Assembly: GCA_902584995.1 (NCBI GenBank)
Contig: CACICF010000006.1
Coordinates: 1-64,000, forward strand
DNA length: 64,000 bases
Reading direction: 5' to 3'
Origin: an uncultured Pelagibacteraceae bacterium
Lineage (GTDB): Bacteria; Pseudomonadota; Alphaproteobacteria; Pelagibacterales; Pelagibacteraceae
Under the pieces are notes generated by a model. The model did not search any database. It was not told where the DNA came from and saw nothing but the letters and a program-made list of their open reading frames with translations. Position 1 is the stretch's first letter; the number at the start of each line of letters is the position of its first letter. Below are positions 1 to 10,334 of the stretch, in pieces. Position numbers and translations under genes: made by a program.

Positions 1-3000
1 TTCCTTCCGAGGAACGATTTTGGTGGTCAAGAGCAATGTAGAACAATAGTAGAGAGCGAACTTACAAAAAAGAATTTTAATATATATGGATGGAGACAAG
101 TTCCGGTTGATCCATCGGTGCTTGGTGAAAAAGCTGAATTAACAAGACCTGAAATTACTCAAGTTTTGTTTACTCATAACGATAAATCAATTGTTGGCAA
201 AGATTTAGAGAGAATATTATACGAGACAAGAAGAAAAATTGAAAAAGAAGCTTTAAAAAATCAATTAAATAATTTTTATATTTGCTCATTTAGTTCAAAA
301 TCAATTATTTACAAAGGAATGTTTCTTGCAGAAGCTTTGTCAGACTTTTATACAGATTTAAAAGATGAACGTTTTATTTCAAGATATGCAATTTTTCATC
401 AGAGGTTTTCAACTAATACAGCACCAAGCTGGGATTTAGCTCAACCTTTTAGAGCTATCGCTCATAATGGTGAAATAAATACACTTAAGGGTAACGTTAA
501 TTGGATGAATATACACCAAGAGGAAATGTTTAGTCCATTGTTTGATGATATGGAAAATTTGAAACCAGTTATTCCTGCTGGAAATTCTGACTCTGCATCA
601 TTGGACAATGTTTTTGAATTACTAAATATTTCTGGTCATTCAGCACCTTTAGCAAAACTTATGTTAATTCCAGATGCGTGGTCAAAAAAAAGTAAAGTTT
701 TGCCAAAAGATCATCAACAATTGTTCAATTTTTTAAATAGTACTATGGAACCTTGGGATGGACCTGCTGCAGTTGCCGCTACAGACAATGAGTGGGTAAT
801 TGTTGGAAGTGACAGAAATGGTCTGAGACCACTTAGATATACCGTTACTAGAGATAAACTTTTATTTGCTGGGTCTGAAACAGGTATGATTGATTTAAAT
901 GAAAAGAAAATTGTTTCGAAAGGAAGACTTGGTCCAGGTGAAATATTGGGTGTTAGAATTGAAAAAGGAAAAGTCTATTCTAACAATGCAATTAAGAATT
1001 ATTTAGCAAAAGAATTTAAAAAGTTTAACAACCAGATAATTGATCTTGATAAAAAATTTCTAATAGAAAATGAAAAAAACCAGTATTCAGGCTCTGATTT
1101 AAAAAAAATACAACACTGTTTTGGTTATAGCCTTGAGGATTTAGAACTAATCCTTCATCCCATGGCTGAAGATGCTAAAGAAGCAACTGGATCCATGGGT
1201 GATGATACACCTCTTGCTGTATTATCCGATAAATATAGGCCTCTTTACCATTTTTTTAGACAGAACTTTAGTCAAGTAACAAATCCTCCAATAGATTCTT
1301 TAAGAGAAAATAAGGTTATGAGTTTAAAAACTAGGTTTGGAAATTTGGGTAATATTCTTGATTTTTCAGATCTTACTGAGGAAAATATTTATGTTTTAGA
1401 CAGTCCTATCCTCTCAAACAATCAGTTTGAAAAATTTGTAAAGTACTTTGGTGATAATTATAGAATTTTAAATTGTATATTTGGCGAAGACGAAACACTG
1501 GAAAATTCAATCGATAAATTAAAAAGGGAAGCAGAGAAAGCAGTCAGAGAAGGTGTAACACAACTTATTTTGTCAGATAAAAATATATCCGAAACAAAAC
1601 TGCCAATGCCAATGCTTTTATGTATTGGAGCAATAAACACTCATTTAATAAAATTAGGCCTAAGAGGATATGTTTCTATCAATGTTCAAACAGGAGATGC
1701 TCTTGATACACACTCATTTGCTACACTTATAGGCGTTGGAGCAACAACTGTAAATCCTTATCTTGCATTCGATAGTTTATTTCAAAGACATTCCAAAAAA
1801 CTTTTTGGTAAATTTTCTTTCGATGAGTGTGTGAGCAGGTATATTAAATCTGTAAACTTTGGCCTGTTAAAAATAATGTCAAAGATGGGTATTTCTGTTT
1901 TAAGTTCATATAGAGGAGGATGTAATTTTGAAACTGTAGGACTAAGCAGAACAATTGTTAAAGATTATTTTCCAGGTGTAATATCTAAAATTTCTGGCAT
2001 TGGATTAAGTGGTATAGAAAAAAAGATAAGAGGTATACATAAGGATGCTTTTGACATTCATTCTAATATTTTACCCATAGGTGGAATTTATAGATATAGA
2101 AAAAATGGAGAAACTCACCAATATCAAGGAAAATTAATTCATCTTTTGCAAGCTGCAGTTGGAACAAATTCTTATGATACTTATAAAAAATACACTAAAG
2201 GAATCTATGGTTTAAAACCAATTAATTTAAGAGATTTAATTGACTTTAAAAATCAAGAGGCAATAGCAATTGACGAAGTTGAGTCAATAAGTGAAATCAT
2301 GAAAAGATTTGGAAGTGGAAGTATGTCTCATGGTGCTCTATCAAAAGAAGCTCATGAAACTCTTGCTATGGGGATGAATAGAATACAGGGCGCTTCTTGT
2401 AGTGGCGAAGGTGGAGAGGATGAAAAGAGATTTAAAGTTTTAGAAAATGGAGATAGCGCTAATTCAAGAGTAAAACAAATAGCATCTGCAAGATTTGGAG
2501 TAACTATAAATTATTTAAATAATTGTAATGAAATTGAAATTAAAATTGCACAAGGTGCAAAACCTGGTGAAGGGGGTCAATTACCTGGGTTTAAGGTCAC
2601 AGAGGAAATAGCTAAATTAAGACACTCTACTCCAGGAGTGACACTAATTTCACCTCCTCCACATCATGACATTTACTCAATAGAAGATCTTGCACAACTA
2701 ATTTATGATTTAAAGCAAATCAATCCTAAGGCTAGAGTTGGTGTAAAATTAGTAGCCTCATCTGGAATAGGTACTATTGCTGCAGGAGTTGCTAAAGCAA
2801 AAGCTGATATCATTTTAATTTCTGGTCATAATGGTGGAACAGGAGCTACTCCTCAAACAAGCGTTAAATATGTTGGTATTCCATGGGAAATGGGATTAAC
2901 AGAAGCAAACCAAGTTTTGACTTTAAATAAACTACGACACCTTGTTACTCTGAGAACGGATGGAGGAATTAAAACTGGAAGAGATGTAGTTATGGCAGCA

Positions 3001-4194
3001 ATGATGGGCGCAGAAGAGTTTGGTGTAGCTACTACAGCGCTAGTTGCAATGGGATGTATTATGGTAAGACAATGTCACTCTAACACTTGTCCAGTCGGTG
3101 TATGCACTCAAGATGATGAACTTAGGAAAAAATTTACTGGTACACCAGACAAGGTAGTGAACTTATTTTCTTTTATAGCTCAAGAAGTAAGAGAAATTCT
3201 TGCAAGTTTAGGCTTTAAGTCTCTTAATGAGGTTATTGGTAGAACCGACTTGTTAAGACAAGTAAGCAAAGGATCACCAAATTTGGATGATTTAGATTTA
3301 AATCCTTTATTTGTACAAGCTGATCCTGGTAAAAATAAAAGATATTGTGAGAAACCTATAATTAATGGGGTTCCAGATACCTTGGATCAAAAAATTTGGC
3401 CAGAGGTAGAAAACTTAATAGATAATAATTCTCCATTAGATAAAACATATGAAATAAAAAATACTGATAGAGCAGTAGGTACAAGAATTTCTTATCATTT
3501 ATATAAAAAATTTGGAAATAATAAATTAGAGGAAAATACTTTTTCACTCAATTTTAAAGGATCAGCTGGACAATCATTTGGTGCATTTGGGATTAAAGGA
3601 CTTAAATTAGTTCTAAAAGGAGATGCTAATGATTACGTTGCCAAAGGTTTGTCAGGAGCATCTGTAATAGTTAAACTTCCTGAGGAAAGTAATTTAGTAT
3701 CAAACGAAAATACTATTATAGGAAATACAGTCTTATATGGAGCAACATCGGGAACTTTATTAGCAGCAGGACAAGCGGGTGAAAGATTTGCAGTAAGAAA
3801 CTCAGGAGCAACTGCGGTAGTTGAAGGTTGTGACTCAAATGGATGTGAGTATATGACAGGAGGATCGATTGTAATATTAGGTGATGTTGGAGACAATTTT
3901 GGAGCAGGTATGACAGGTGGAATGGCTTTTGTATATGATCCAAATAATGAATTTCCAAAAAAAGCAAATCCAGAGACAATTATCTGGCAAACACCCGAGA
4001 CAGAGTTTTGGAAAAATAATTTAAAGGAACTAGTCTTAAAACATTATCAAGAAACAGAATCTAATGTTTCTAAGAATATACTAGAAAATTTTGATGTGGA
4101 GATAAATAATTTTTTACAAGTTTGCCCTAAAGAAATGATAGATAAACTTGAAAATCCAATTACTAATAAAAGTATTGTTGGTAAAGCTAGTTAA
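1..4194 (+). CDS. gltB: glutamate synthase (NADPH) large subunit, 5' partial
   Basis: Large subunit of GOGAT, which transfers the amide of glutamine to 2-oxoglutarate in ammonium assimilation. The reading frame is open from base 1, so the gene begins upstream; 1397 residues are visible of about 1500 expected, and the catalytic N-terminal Cys of the class II amidotransferase domain lies outside the window. Visible parts are the rest of the amidotransferase domain (RFSTNTAPSW, HNGEINTLKGN), the central domain, the FMN-binding synthase domain (GEGGEDEKRFK, ISGHNGGTGATP) and the C-terminal beta-helix domain. Cysteines at visible residues 1019, 1025 and 1030 have the 6- and 5-residue spacing known for the 3Fe-4S cluster. 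No gltD follows directly. The stop overlaps the convergent hydrolase gene by 8 nt. Confidence 0.97.
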   Translation, partial: FLPRNDFGGQEQCRTIVESELTKKNFNIYGWRQVPVDPSVLGEKAELTRPEITQVLFTHNDKSIVGKDLERILYETRRKIEKEALKNQLNNFYICSFSSKSIIYKGMFLAEALSDFYTDLKDERFISRYAIFHQRFSTNTAPSWDLAQPFRAIAHNGEINTLKGNVNWMNIHQEEMFSPLFDDMENLKPVIPAGNSDSASLDNVFELLNISGHSAPLAKLMLIPDAWSKKSKVLPKDHQQLFNFLNSTMEPWDGPAAVAATDNEWVIVGSDRNGLRPLRYTVTRDKLLFAGSETGMIDLNEKKIVSKGRLGPGEILGVRIEKGKVYSNNAIKNYLAKEFKKFNNQIIDLDKKFLIENEKNQYSGSDLKKIQHCFGYSLEDLELILHPMAEDAKEATGSMGDDTPLAVLSDKYRPLYHFFRQNFSQVTNPPIDSLRENKVMSLKTRFGNLGNILDFSDLTEENIYVLDSPILSNNQFEKFVKYFGDNYRILNCIFGEDETLENSIDKLKREAEKAVREGVTQLILSDKNISETKLPMPMLLCIGAINTHLIKLGLRGYVSINVQTGDALDTHSFATLIGVGATTVNPYLAFDSLFQRHSKKLFGKFSFDECVSRYIKSVNFGLLKIMSKMGISVLSSYRGGCNFETVGLSRTIVKDYFPGVISKISGIGLSGIEKKIRGIHKDAFDIHSNILPIGGIYRYRKNGETHQYQGKLIHLLQAAVGTNSYDTYKKYTKGIYGLKPINLRDLIDFKNQEAIAIDEVESISEIMKRFGSGSMSHGALSKEAHETLAMGMNRIQGASCSGEGGEDEKRFKVLENGDSANSRVKQIASARFGVTINYLNNCNEIEIKIAQGAKPGEGGQLPGFKVTEEIAKLRHSTPGVTLISPPPHHDIYSIEDLAQLIYDLKQINPKARVGVKLVASSGIGTIAAGVAKAKADIILISGHNGGTGATPQTSVKYVGIPWEMGLTEANQVLTLNKLRHLVTLRTDGGIKTGRDVVMAAMMGAEEFGVATTALVAMGCIMVRQCHSNTCPVGVCTQDDELRKKFTGTPDKVVNLFSFIAQEVREILASLGFKSLNEVIGRTDLLRQVSKGSPNLDDLDLNPLFVQADPGKNKRYCEKPIINGVPDTLDQKIWPEVENLIDNNSPLDKTYEIKNTDRAVGTRISYHLYKKFGNNKLEENTFSLNFKGSAGQSFGAFGIKGLKLVLKGDANDYVAKGLSGASVIVKLPEESNLVSNENTIIGNTVLYGATSGTLLAAGQAGERFAVRNSGATAVVEGCDSNGCEYMTGGSIVILGDVGDNFGAGMTGGMAFVYDPNNEFPKKANPETIIWQTPETEFWKNNLKELVLKHYQETESNVSKNILENFDVEINNFLQVCPKEMIDKLENPITNKSIVGKAS

Positions 4195-4948
4195 TTTTTT
4201 CAATTATTTTTTGTAGTTCTTTACAAATTATAATTAAATTTTTACTTGAGGAAAGACTATGATCTCCATTCTTAATTATTAGAAGCTTTTTATCTGCTTT
4301 AGGAAAAGTTTTTAAAACCATTCTTGAGTATTTTACAGGTACTACTTCATCTTTTTGTCCGTGAACCATTGTGACAGGGACGGTATTATTTAATTTTTTA
4401 TTAAGAACTTTATTTCTAGCTTTTTTTCCATCAAAAATAAGCTGTTTAGTAATTAAGTATTCATAATCGCCATTTTTAATTTTAGATATTCCTTTTTTGA
4501 TTATTTCATCCTTTGTTTTTTTTGGAAATTTTTTCCACATAATTCTTGTAAGAAACTCAGGTGCAGATCCAATACCTAGGAAACCTTTAATTTGAGAACT
4601 AAAATATCTGTGCATTATCATCGAAATCCATCCACCCATACTTGAACCAATTAGAACAAAATCATTTTTTTTTACTATTTTATTTATTGCAGTCTTAGCG
4701 TCATTTGACCATTTTGTAATATTACCTTTTGTAAACTCTCCTGAAGACCTTCCATGACCAAAATATTCTAACGCTAAAAACCCTAATTTATTTTTAATGC
4801 TAAAGTTTAAAAATTTTTTAGGTTTGTCCCCATCTATATCTGATGCAAAGCCTGGCAAAAAAACTATGTAGAGATTTTTCTTATAATTATTTGCGATATA
4901 TCTTAGTTTTTTATATTTAGAAATTCTTAGAAATTTATTTTTTTTCAT
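4187..4948 (-). CDS. alpha/beta hydrolase
   Basis: A 253-residue protein with the alpha/beta-hydrolase layout. The nucleophile elbow is GSSMG at residues 101-105 (Ser103). A probable acid is Asp200 in HGQKDEVVP and the catalytic His is His230 in NGDHSLS. The oxyanion region is LPGFASD near residue 31. It has no signal peptide, so it is probably cytoplasmic. It resembles the ABHD10/serine-aminopeptidase-like esterase group, but the substrate cannot be told from sequence. The 3' end overlaps gltB and the 5' end diverges from a glycosyltransferase gene with only 39 nt between start codons. Confidence 0.85.
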   Translation of the reverse strand: MKKNKFLRISKYKKLRYIANNYKKNLYIVFLPGFASDIDGDKPKKFLNFSIKNKLGFLALEYFGHGRSSGEFTKGNITKWSNDAKTAINKIVKKNDFVLIGSSMGGWISMIMHRYFSSQIKGFLGIGSAPEFLTRIMWKKFPKKTKDEIIKKGISKIKNGDYEYLITKQLIFDGKKARNKVLNKKLNNTVPVTMVHGQKDEVVPVKYSRMVLKTFPKADKKLLIIKNGDHSLSSSKNLIIICKELQKIIEKIN

Positions 4949-4987
4949 ATAAAGTAATTATATTGACTAGGTATATATTATTATCAC

Positions 4988-6142
4988 ATGCAGTCTAAAT
5001 TAAAAGTACTACAGGTAATTCCTAAATTAGGTTATGGTGGTGCAGAAACTGGTTGTTACGACATTGCACATTACTTGCCAGAAAATAATGTTGGATCCTA
5101 TCTCATTACTAGTGGTGGTGAACTTCTACAATATGTAGACAGAAAAAAAGTCAAACTCATAAGACTTCCTGTACACTCGAAAAATCCTATACTCATCTTT
5201 ATAAATTCACTAATTATTTCTGCTATTATTTTAATAAATGGGATAAATATTGTTCATGCTAGAAGTAGAGCGCCTGCATGGTCATGTTTAATTGCAACAA
5301 AAATTACAAGAAGAAAGTTTGTTACGACTTTTCATGGAACCTATAACTTTAAAAGTAAATTAAAAAAACTTTATAACTCAGTTATGGTTAGATCGGATTT
5401 AATTATTGCCGGATCTAACTTTATTTTTTCACATATCAAAGAAAACTACGAAGAATATCTCTCAGATAAAAAAAAATTGCTATGTATATTTAGAGGAATA
5501 AATACAGATTATTTTGATTCTTCCACTACATTAGAAGCCGATGAAGATAAATTATTTAAGTCATGGGATTTGATAGTTGGAAAAAAAATTATTTTGTTAC
5601 CAGGAAGACTTACATCTTGGAAGGGGCAAGAGATGTTTTTAGAAGCATTAAGTAAAGTAAATATTCAATTAGGTAATAACTCTTTCATTGCTGTAATTTT
5701 GGGTAATGACCAAGGTAGAGATTTATATAGGAAAAAATTAATTAGGCTTGTTGAACAATATAGACTTACTAATCAAATTAGATTTATAGACCACTGTAAA
5801 AATATGCCATTAGCTTACAAAATATCTGATATTGTTGTCTCTTCATCAATCGAGCCCGAAGCATTTGGTAGAGTTGCAGTAGAGGCCCAATCTATGCAAA
5901 AATTAATTCTTGCAAGTAATATTGGTGGATCAAATGAGACAGTTATTGATGGAAAGTCTGGAATATTGTTTGAAGCAGGTAACTCTGATGATTTATCAAA
6001 AAAAATTATACAAGTAATGAACTTTGATCTAAATGAACTTTCAAAAATGGGTAATTTTGGAAGAGAAAATGCTGTGAAGAAATTTAATGTTGAAAAAATG
6101 TGTTTTTCTACTTATTCAGAGTACAAAAAACTATTTAATTAA
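4988..6142 (+). CDS. glycosyltransferase family 4 (GT-B fold)
   Basis: 384 residues. The N terminus KVLQVIPKLGYGGAETG is the classic GT4 glycine-rich donor-domain opening. The C-terminal Rossmann half has LLPGRLTSWKGQE and the E-x7-E-type motif region SSIEPEAFGRVAVEAQSM, which binds the nucleotide-sugar. It probably adds a sugar to an envelope glycan or lipid; acceptor unknown. A -10-like TATTAT lies at 4976-4981, seven bases before the ATG, so the mRNA may be leaderless. The stop shares one base with the thrS start (TAATG), indicating translational coupling with thrS. Confidence 0.88.
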   Translation: MQSKLKVLQVIPKLGYGGAETGCYDIAHYLPENNVGSYLITSGGELLQYVDRKKVKLIRLPVHSKNPILIFINSLIISAIILINGINIVHARSRAPAWSCLIATKITRRKFVTTFHGTYNFKSKLKKLYNSVMVRSDLIIAGSNFIFSHIKENYEEYLSDKKKLLCIFRGINTDYFDSSTTLEADEDKLFKSWDLIVGKKIILLPGRLTSWKGQEMFLEALSKVNIQLGNNSFIAVILGNDQGRDLYRKKLIRLVEQYRLTNQIRFIDHCKNMPLAYKISDIVVSSSIEPEAFGRVAVEAQSMQKLILASNIGGSNETVIDGKSGILFEAGNSDDLSKKIIQVMNFDLNELSKMGNFGRENAVKKFNVEKMCFSTYSEYKKLFN

Positions 6143-8058
6143 TGCCAAATATTACATTACCAGACGGAAAAAAAATAAATTTTGAAAAAAGTATTTCAGG
6201 TTTTGAGGTTGCTGAAAAAATTAGTAAATCTTTGTCAAAGCAGGCATTATTAATCAGTGTCGATGGAGAATTAAAAGATTTAAATCACAATATTTCAAAA
6301 GACTCTTCAATTAAGATATTTACATCAAAAGATAAAGAGGGATTAGAAACTATAAGGCATGATACTGCACATATACTAGCTATGGCAGTTCAAGAATTGT
6401 TTCCAGGAACACAGGTTACAATAGGTCCTGTTATTGAAGATGGATTTTATTATGATTTTGCTAGAAAGGAACCTTTTACCTCTGAAGATCTAGAAAAAAT
6501 AGAGAATAAAATGAGAGAAATTGTAGATAGAGACGAAAAAACTTACAGAGAAGTTTGGAAAAGAAATGATGCAATTGAACATTTTAAAAAAAAGGGAGAA
6601 ATTTATAAAGCAGAAATAATAGAGAGCATTCCAGAAGGCGAGGAAGTATCTTTATATTTCCATGGTGATTGGCATGATTTATGCAGAGGTCCCCACTTAA
6701 CTTCAACTGGTAAAATTGGAAAATATTTTAAATTAACAAAAGTCTCCGGTGCTTATTGGAGAGGCGATTCAAATAATGAAATGTTACAAAGAGTTTATGG
6801 TACCAGTTGGTCCACTCAAAAAGAGTTAGACGATTATTTAACAAGAATTGAAGAAGCAGAAAAGAGAGACCATAGAAAAATTGGTAAGGAAATGGATCTG
6901 TTTCATTTCAGAGAAGAGAGTCCTGGATCAGTATTTTGGCATCAAAAAGGATGGAACTTATTTCAGAAACTTATTTCTTATATGAGAATGAAGCAAGAAA
7001 CTGCGGGATATCAGGAAATTAATACTCCAGAAATATTAGATCGATCACTTTGGGAAAAATCTGGTCATTGGGAAAAATTTGGAGCAAATATGTACACATC
7101 TACTACTCCTGATGAAAAAGTTTTTGCTATAAAACCAATGAATTGTCCTGGTTGCGTTCAGGTCTTTAATCAAGGTTTAAAAAGTTATAGGGATTTACCA
7201 TTGAAAATGTCAGAATTTGGAAAAGTTCATAGATATGAACCTTCTGGAGCTCTTCACGGATTATTACGTGTTAGGGCATTCACCCAAGATGATGCACATA
7301 TTTTTTGTACAGAAGAGCAAATCACAGAAGAATGTTTAAGCGTAACAAATTTGATTTTAGAAATATATAAAGATTTAGGATTTGAAGATGTAATTTTGAA
7401 ATATTCTGACCGACCAGACTTAAGAGTCGGGGATGATGAAGTTTGGGATAAATCAGAGGCAGCATTATTGGAGGCTATTAAAGCAACAAAATTAGAATAC
7501 TCTATAAATAAAGGTGAAGGTGCTTTTTACGGTCCTAAAATAGAATTTGTTCTAAGAGATGCAATAGGAAGAGATTGGCAATGTGGAACTTTACAGGTTG
7601 ATCTTAATTTACCAGGTAGATTAGGTGCATCGTTTGTAGATAGTGACGGAAACAAAAAGGTACCAGTTATGTTACACAGAGCTTTATTTGGATCTTTAGA
7701 AAGATTTATAGGAATTTTAATTGAAAATTATTCTGGAAAGTTACCGTTTTGGCTTTGCCCAGTTCAAACTATAGTTATCCCAATCTCAAGTGATTTTGAT
7801 GAATATGCAAAACAAGTAAACAATGAATTAAAAAAAGTCGGTTTAAGTTCTGAAGTTGATTTAAAAAATCATAATTTGAATTACAAAATTAGGGAACATT
7901 CATTAACTAAGGTCCCAATGCTACTAATATGTGGAAAAAAAGAAGTTGACAGTAACACAGTAACTATTAGAAGATTGGATTCTAAAAAACAGGAAACTAT
8001 GGCATTAAAAGAATTCTTAAAAAAATATTCTGCTCTAAGCAAAGCACCTTCTATTTAA
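6142..8058 (+). CDS. thrS: threonine--tRNA ligase
   Basis: Class II aminoacyl-tRNA synthetase that charges tRNA-Thr. At 638 residues it has full family length: TGS domain (about 1-60), editing/SAD domain (HDTAHILAMAV near 73), catalytic core, and C-terminal anticodon-binding domain. The three zinc ligands that select Thr are present at Cys335 (NCPGC), His386 (DDAHIF) and His512 (LHRALFG), which match the E. coli positions closely. It heads the conserved thrS-infC-rpmI-rplT-pheST order, with infC directly after its stop codon. Confidence 0.98.
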   Translation: MPNITLPDGKKINFEKSISGFEVAEKISKSLSKQALLISVDGELKDLNHNISKDSSIKIFTSKDKEGLETIRHDTAHILAMAVQELFPGTQVTIGPVIEDGFYYDFARKEPFTSEDLEKIENKMREIVDRDEKTYREVWKRNDAIEHFKKKGEIYKAEIIESIPEGEEVSLYFHGDWHDLCRGPHLTSTGKIGKYFKLTKVSGAYWRGDSNNEMLQRVYGTSWSTQKELDDYLTRIEEAEKRDHRKIGKEMDLFHFREESPGSVFWHQKGWNLFQKLISYMRMKQETAGYQEINTPEILDRSLWEKSGHWEKFGANMYTSTTPDEKVFAIKPMNCPGCVQVFNQGLKSYRDLPLKMSEFGKVHRYEPSGALHGLLRVRAFTQDDAHIFCTEEQITEECLSVTNLILEIYKDLGFEDVILKYSDRPDLRVGDDEVWDKSEAALLEAIKATKLEYSINKGEGAFYGPKIEFVLRDAIGRDWQCGTLQVDLNLPGRLGASFVDSDGNKKVPVMLHRALFGSLERFIGILIENYSGKLPFWLCPVQTIVIPISSDFDEYAKQVNNELKKVGLSSEVDLKNHNLNYKIREHSLTKVPMLLICGKKEVDSNTVTIRRLDSKKQETMALKEFLKKYSALSKAPSI

Positions 8059-8604
8059 GTGGCAGATTTTAAACAAAACTATTTTCAGAAAAGAACTAAG
8101 CCTAAAGGTCCTAGAACCAACCAAAGGATAACCTCTCAAGATGTACAAGTTATAGCAAGCGATGGAGATAATTTAGGTATTCTTAATTTACAAGATGCAA
8201 TTAACAGAGCAAAAGAAGAGGGTTTAGATTTAATTGAAATTGCTCCAAATGCAAAACCTCCAGTTTGCAAGATAATGGATATGGGAAAATATAAATATGA
8301 TGCTCAAAAAAAAGCAAATAAAGCAAAGAAAAAGCAAAAAAAGATTGAATTAAAAGAAATTAAGTTAAGACCTGTTACCGAAGTACATGATTATACTTTT
8401 AAAATTAAAAATGCTCAAAAATTTATAGCTAAAGGAGATAAGGTAAAATTTACTATTAGATTTAAAGGAAGAGAATTACAGCATTCAAGCTTAGGAAATC
8501 AGTTAATGGATAAGATCAAACAGGATATGGAGACTGTTGGACGAGTTGAGCTTCAGCCAAAGTTTGACGGCAAACAAATGATTATGGTTATTCAGCCTTT
8601 ATAA
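8059..8604 (+). CDS. infC: translation initiation factor IF-3
   Basis: IF-3 prevents 30S-50S association and proofreads the start codon-initiator tRNA pairing. 181 residues with both domains: the N-terminal part with GPRTNQRI and DLIEIAPNAKPPVCKIMD, a Lys-rich linker (about 80-93), and the C-terminal domain with EIKLRPVTEVHDY and KVKFTIRFKGRE. The start is taken as GTG at 8059, immediately after the thrS stop with no spacer and no visible Shine-Dalgarno. infC often uses a non-AUG start that IF-3 itself discriminates against, so autoregulation is plausible here, though the usual AUU/AUA is not seen. Confidence 0.95.
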   Translation: MADFKQNYFQKRTKPKGPRTNQRITSQDVQVIASDGDNLGILNLQDAINRAKEEGLDLIEIAPNAKPPVCKIMDMGKYKYDAQKKANKAKKKQKKIELKEIKLRPVTEVHDYTFKIKNAQKFIAKGDKVKFTIRFKGRELQHSSLGNQLMDKIKQDMETVGRVELQPKFDGKQMIMVIQPL

Positions 8605-8658
8605 GCCTTATTTCAGGTTGTAAATTAATATTAATATTTGTATAACCCCTCAAAAATT

Positions 8659-8865
8659 ATGCCAAAATTAAAAACAAAAAGTTCAGCAAAAAAAAGATTT
8701 AAAATATCAGCTAAAGGTAAGGTTATTACTGCTCAAGCTGGTAAAAGACATGGTATGATTAAAAGAACTAATTCACAGATAAGAAAACAAAGAGGTACAA
8801 CGGTGATGTCTAAACAAGATGGTAAGATTGTAAAATCTTATATGCCGTATAACCTAAGAGGATAA
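8659..8865 (+). CDS. rpmI: 50S ribosomal protein L35
   Basis: A 68-residue basic protein beginning [15 protein letters not shown], the family signature, with KRHGMIKR in the middle. An upstream in-frame TTG at 8638 would add seven residues not found in the family, so the ATG at 8659 is chosen. It sits between infC and rplT as in most bacteria; rplT starts 1 nt after its stop. Confidence 0.96.
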   Translation: MPKLKTKSSAKKRFKISAKGKVITAQAGKRHGMIKRTNSQIRKQRGTTVMSKQDGKIVKSYMPYNLRG

Positions 8866-8866
8866 A

Positions 8867-9223
8867 ATGGCTAGAGTAAAAAGAGGTGTAACAAGTAGAG
8901 CTAAACATAAAAAAGTTCTGAAAGCAGTTAAGGGTCAGTGGGGCAGAAGAAAGAATACTATAAGAGTAGCTCGGCAGGCGATGGAAAAGGCTATGCAGTA
9001 CGCGTATAGAGATAGAAGAAATAAAAAAAGAGATTTTAAGTCACTTTGGATTCAAAGAATTAATGCAGGAGTTAGATCTGAGGGTTTAACATATTCTAAA
9101 TTTATAAATGGTTTAAGTAAAACAGGTATTAAAATTGATAGAAAAATACTCGCTGAAATAGCTTACGATAATCCAGAAGCATTCAAAACCATAGTTAAAA
9201 AAGCTCAAGCAGCATTAAATTAA
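8867..9223 (+). CDS. rplT: 50S ribosomal protein L20
   Basis: 118 residues, the usual length. The N-terminal [19 protein letters not shown] extension is the rRNA-binding tail of L20, and the globular part carries [20 protein letters not shown]. It is required for early 50S assembly, and in other bacteria it represses its own operon translationally; no leader structure supporting that is obvious here. It is separated from pheS by 43 nt that contain a candidate promoter. Confidence 0.97.
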   Translation: MARVKRGVTSRAKHKKVLKAVKGQWGRRKNTIRVARQAMEKAMQYAYRDRRNKKRDFKSLWIQRINAGVRSEGLTYSKFINGLSKTGIKIDRKILAEIAYDNPEAFKTIVKKAQAALN

Positions 9224-9229
9224 TTTTCA

Positions 9230-9266
9230 TTGTTGTTTTTCTAGAGTTAACAAATATTCTACGAAT
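9230..9266 (+). promoter_or_regulatory. candidate pheS promoter
   Basis: A TTGTTG-like -35 at 9230-9235 and a TATTCT -10 at 9255-9260 are 19 bp apart. The -10 ends six bases before the pheS ATG (9267), placing the expected start of transcription at or near the A of the start codon. There is no Shine-Dalgarno. Inferred from sequence alone. Confidence 0.35.
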
Positions 9267-10334
9267 ATGTCCGATATAAAAAAAATTAGAGATGTATATT
9301 TAGTAAAATTAAATAACAGTTTAGATACTGAAAGTGTAAATCAAATAAAAACTGAATTGTTTGGTAAAAATGGACAAATATCAAATTCTTTTAAAACATT
9401 AGGATCATTGCCCAATGATGAAAGAAAAAAATTTGCATCGGACTTAAATTCAATAAAAGAAGAATTACAAAAAAAAATAAATTCCAAACTTCAAGAAATT
9501 GAAATTAGGGAGATTAATTCTAAACTTGATAATGAAAAATTAGATGTAACTTTACCTGAGAGAGAGATAAAGCAAGGAAAAATACATCCTGTCTCACAAG
9601 TTATTGATGAGATATCCTCAATATTTTCTGAAATAGGCTTCAGTGTAGAAGAAGGTCCAGATGTAGAGAATGAGCATTATAATTTTTCTGCATTAAATAC
9701 TCCTGATAATCATCCAGCAAGAGATATGCATGACACTTTTTATTTAGATAATAATAAAGAAATATTATTAAGAACTCATACGTCTCCTGTACAAGTTAGA
9801 ACGATGTTGAATGGAAAACCTCCATTTAAGATTATAGCTCCTGGAAGAACGTATAGATCAGATAGTGATCAAACACATTCTCCAATGTTTCATCAAGTCG
9901 AAGGACTTCATATTGATAAAGATATAAATATGGGCCATTTAAAAGGCTGTTTGAACTACTTTATAAAATCTTTTTTTGAGGTGGATAAAATTAAAATGAG
10001 ATTTAGACCTAGCCATTTTCCTTTTACTGAACCATCTGCAGAAGTTGATATTGGATACGAGTTAAAAGACGGAAAAATAGTTATTGGCGAGGGAGATAAA
10101 TGGTTAGAAATTCTTGGATGTGGAATGGTACACCCAAATGTTTTGAAAAATGTAAACGTAAATCCAAATAAATACCAAGGCTATGCTTTTGGTATTGGCA
10201 TTGATAGACTTGGAATGTTAAAATATGGCATAAATGATCTAAGAGCTTTTTTTGAAACTGACTATAGATGGCTTAATCACTTTGGTTTTGATCCATTGGA
10301 TGTTCCATCAAATTACAGAGGTCTAAGCAGATGA
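9267..10334 (+). CDS. pheS: phenylalanine--tRNA ligase alpha subunit
   Basis: Catalytic subunit of the alpha2-beta2 PheRS. 355 residues: an N-terminal coiled coil (about 1-100) that contacts tRNA, then the class II core with the motif 2 region [20 protein letters not shown] and motif 3 region [15 protein letters not shown]. The C terminus [18 protein letters not shown] is characteristic. The stop overlaps the pheT start by 4 nt (ATGA), the typical coupling of the pair. Confidence 0.97.
   Translation: MSDIKKIRDVYLVKLNNSLDTESVNQIKTELFGKNGQISNSFKTLGSLPNDERKKFASDLNSIKEELQKKINSKLQEIEIREINSKLDNEKLDVTLPEREIKQGKIHPVSQVIDEISSIFSEIGFSVEEGPDVENEHYNFSALNTPDNHPARDMHDTFYLDNNKEILLRTHTSPVQVRTMLNGKPPFKIIAPGRTYRSDSDQTHSPMFHQVEGLHIDKDINMGHLKGCLNYFIKSFFEVDKIKMRFRPSHFPFTEPSAEVDIGYELKDGKIVIGEGDKWLEILGCGMVHPNVLKNVNVNPNKYQGYAFGIGIDRLGMLKYGINDLRAFFETDYRWLNHFGFDPLDVPSNYRGLSR

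Noticed and set aside
3633-3979. Two long minus-strand ORFs inside the gltB 3' domain
   Set aside because: They are antisense frames of a strongly conserved coding region, with no ribosome-binding site, no recognisable protein and composition mirroring gltB codons.
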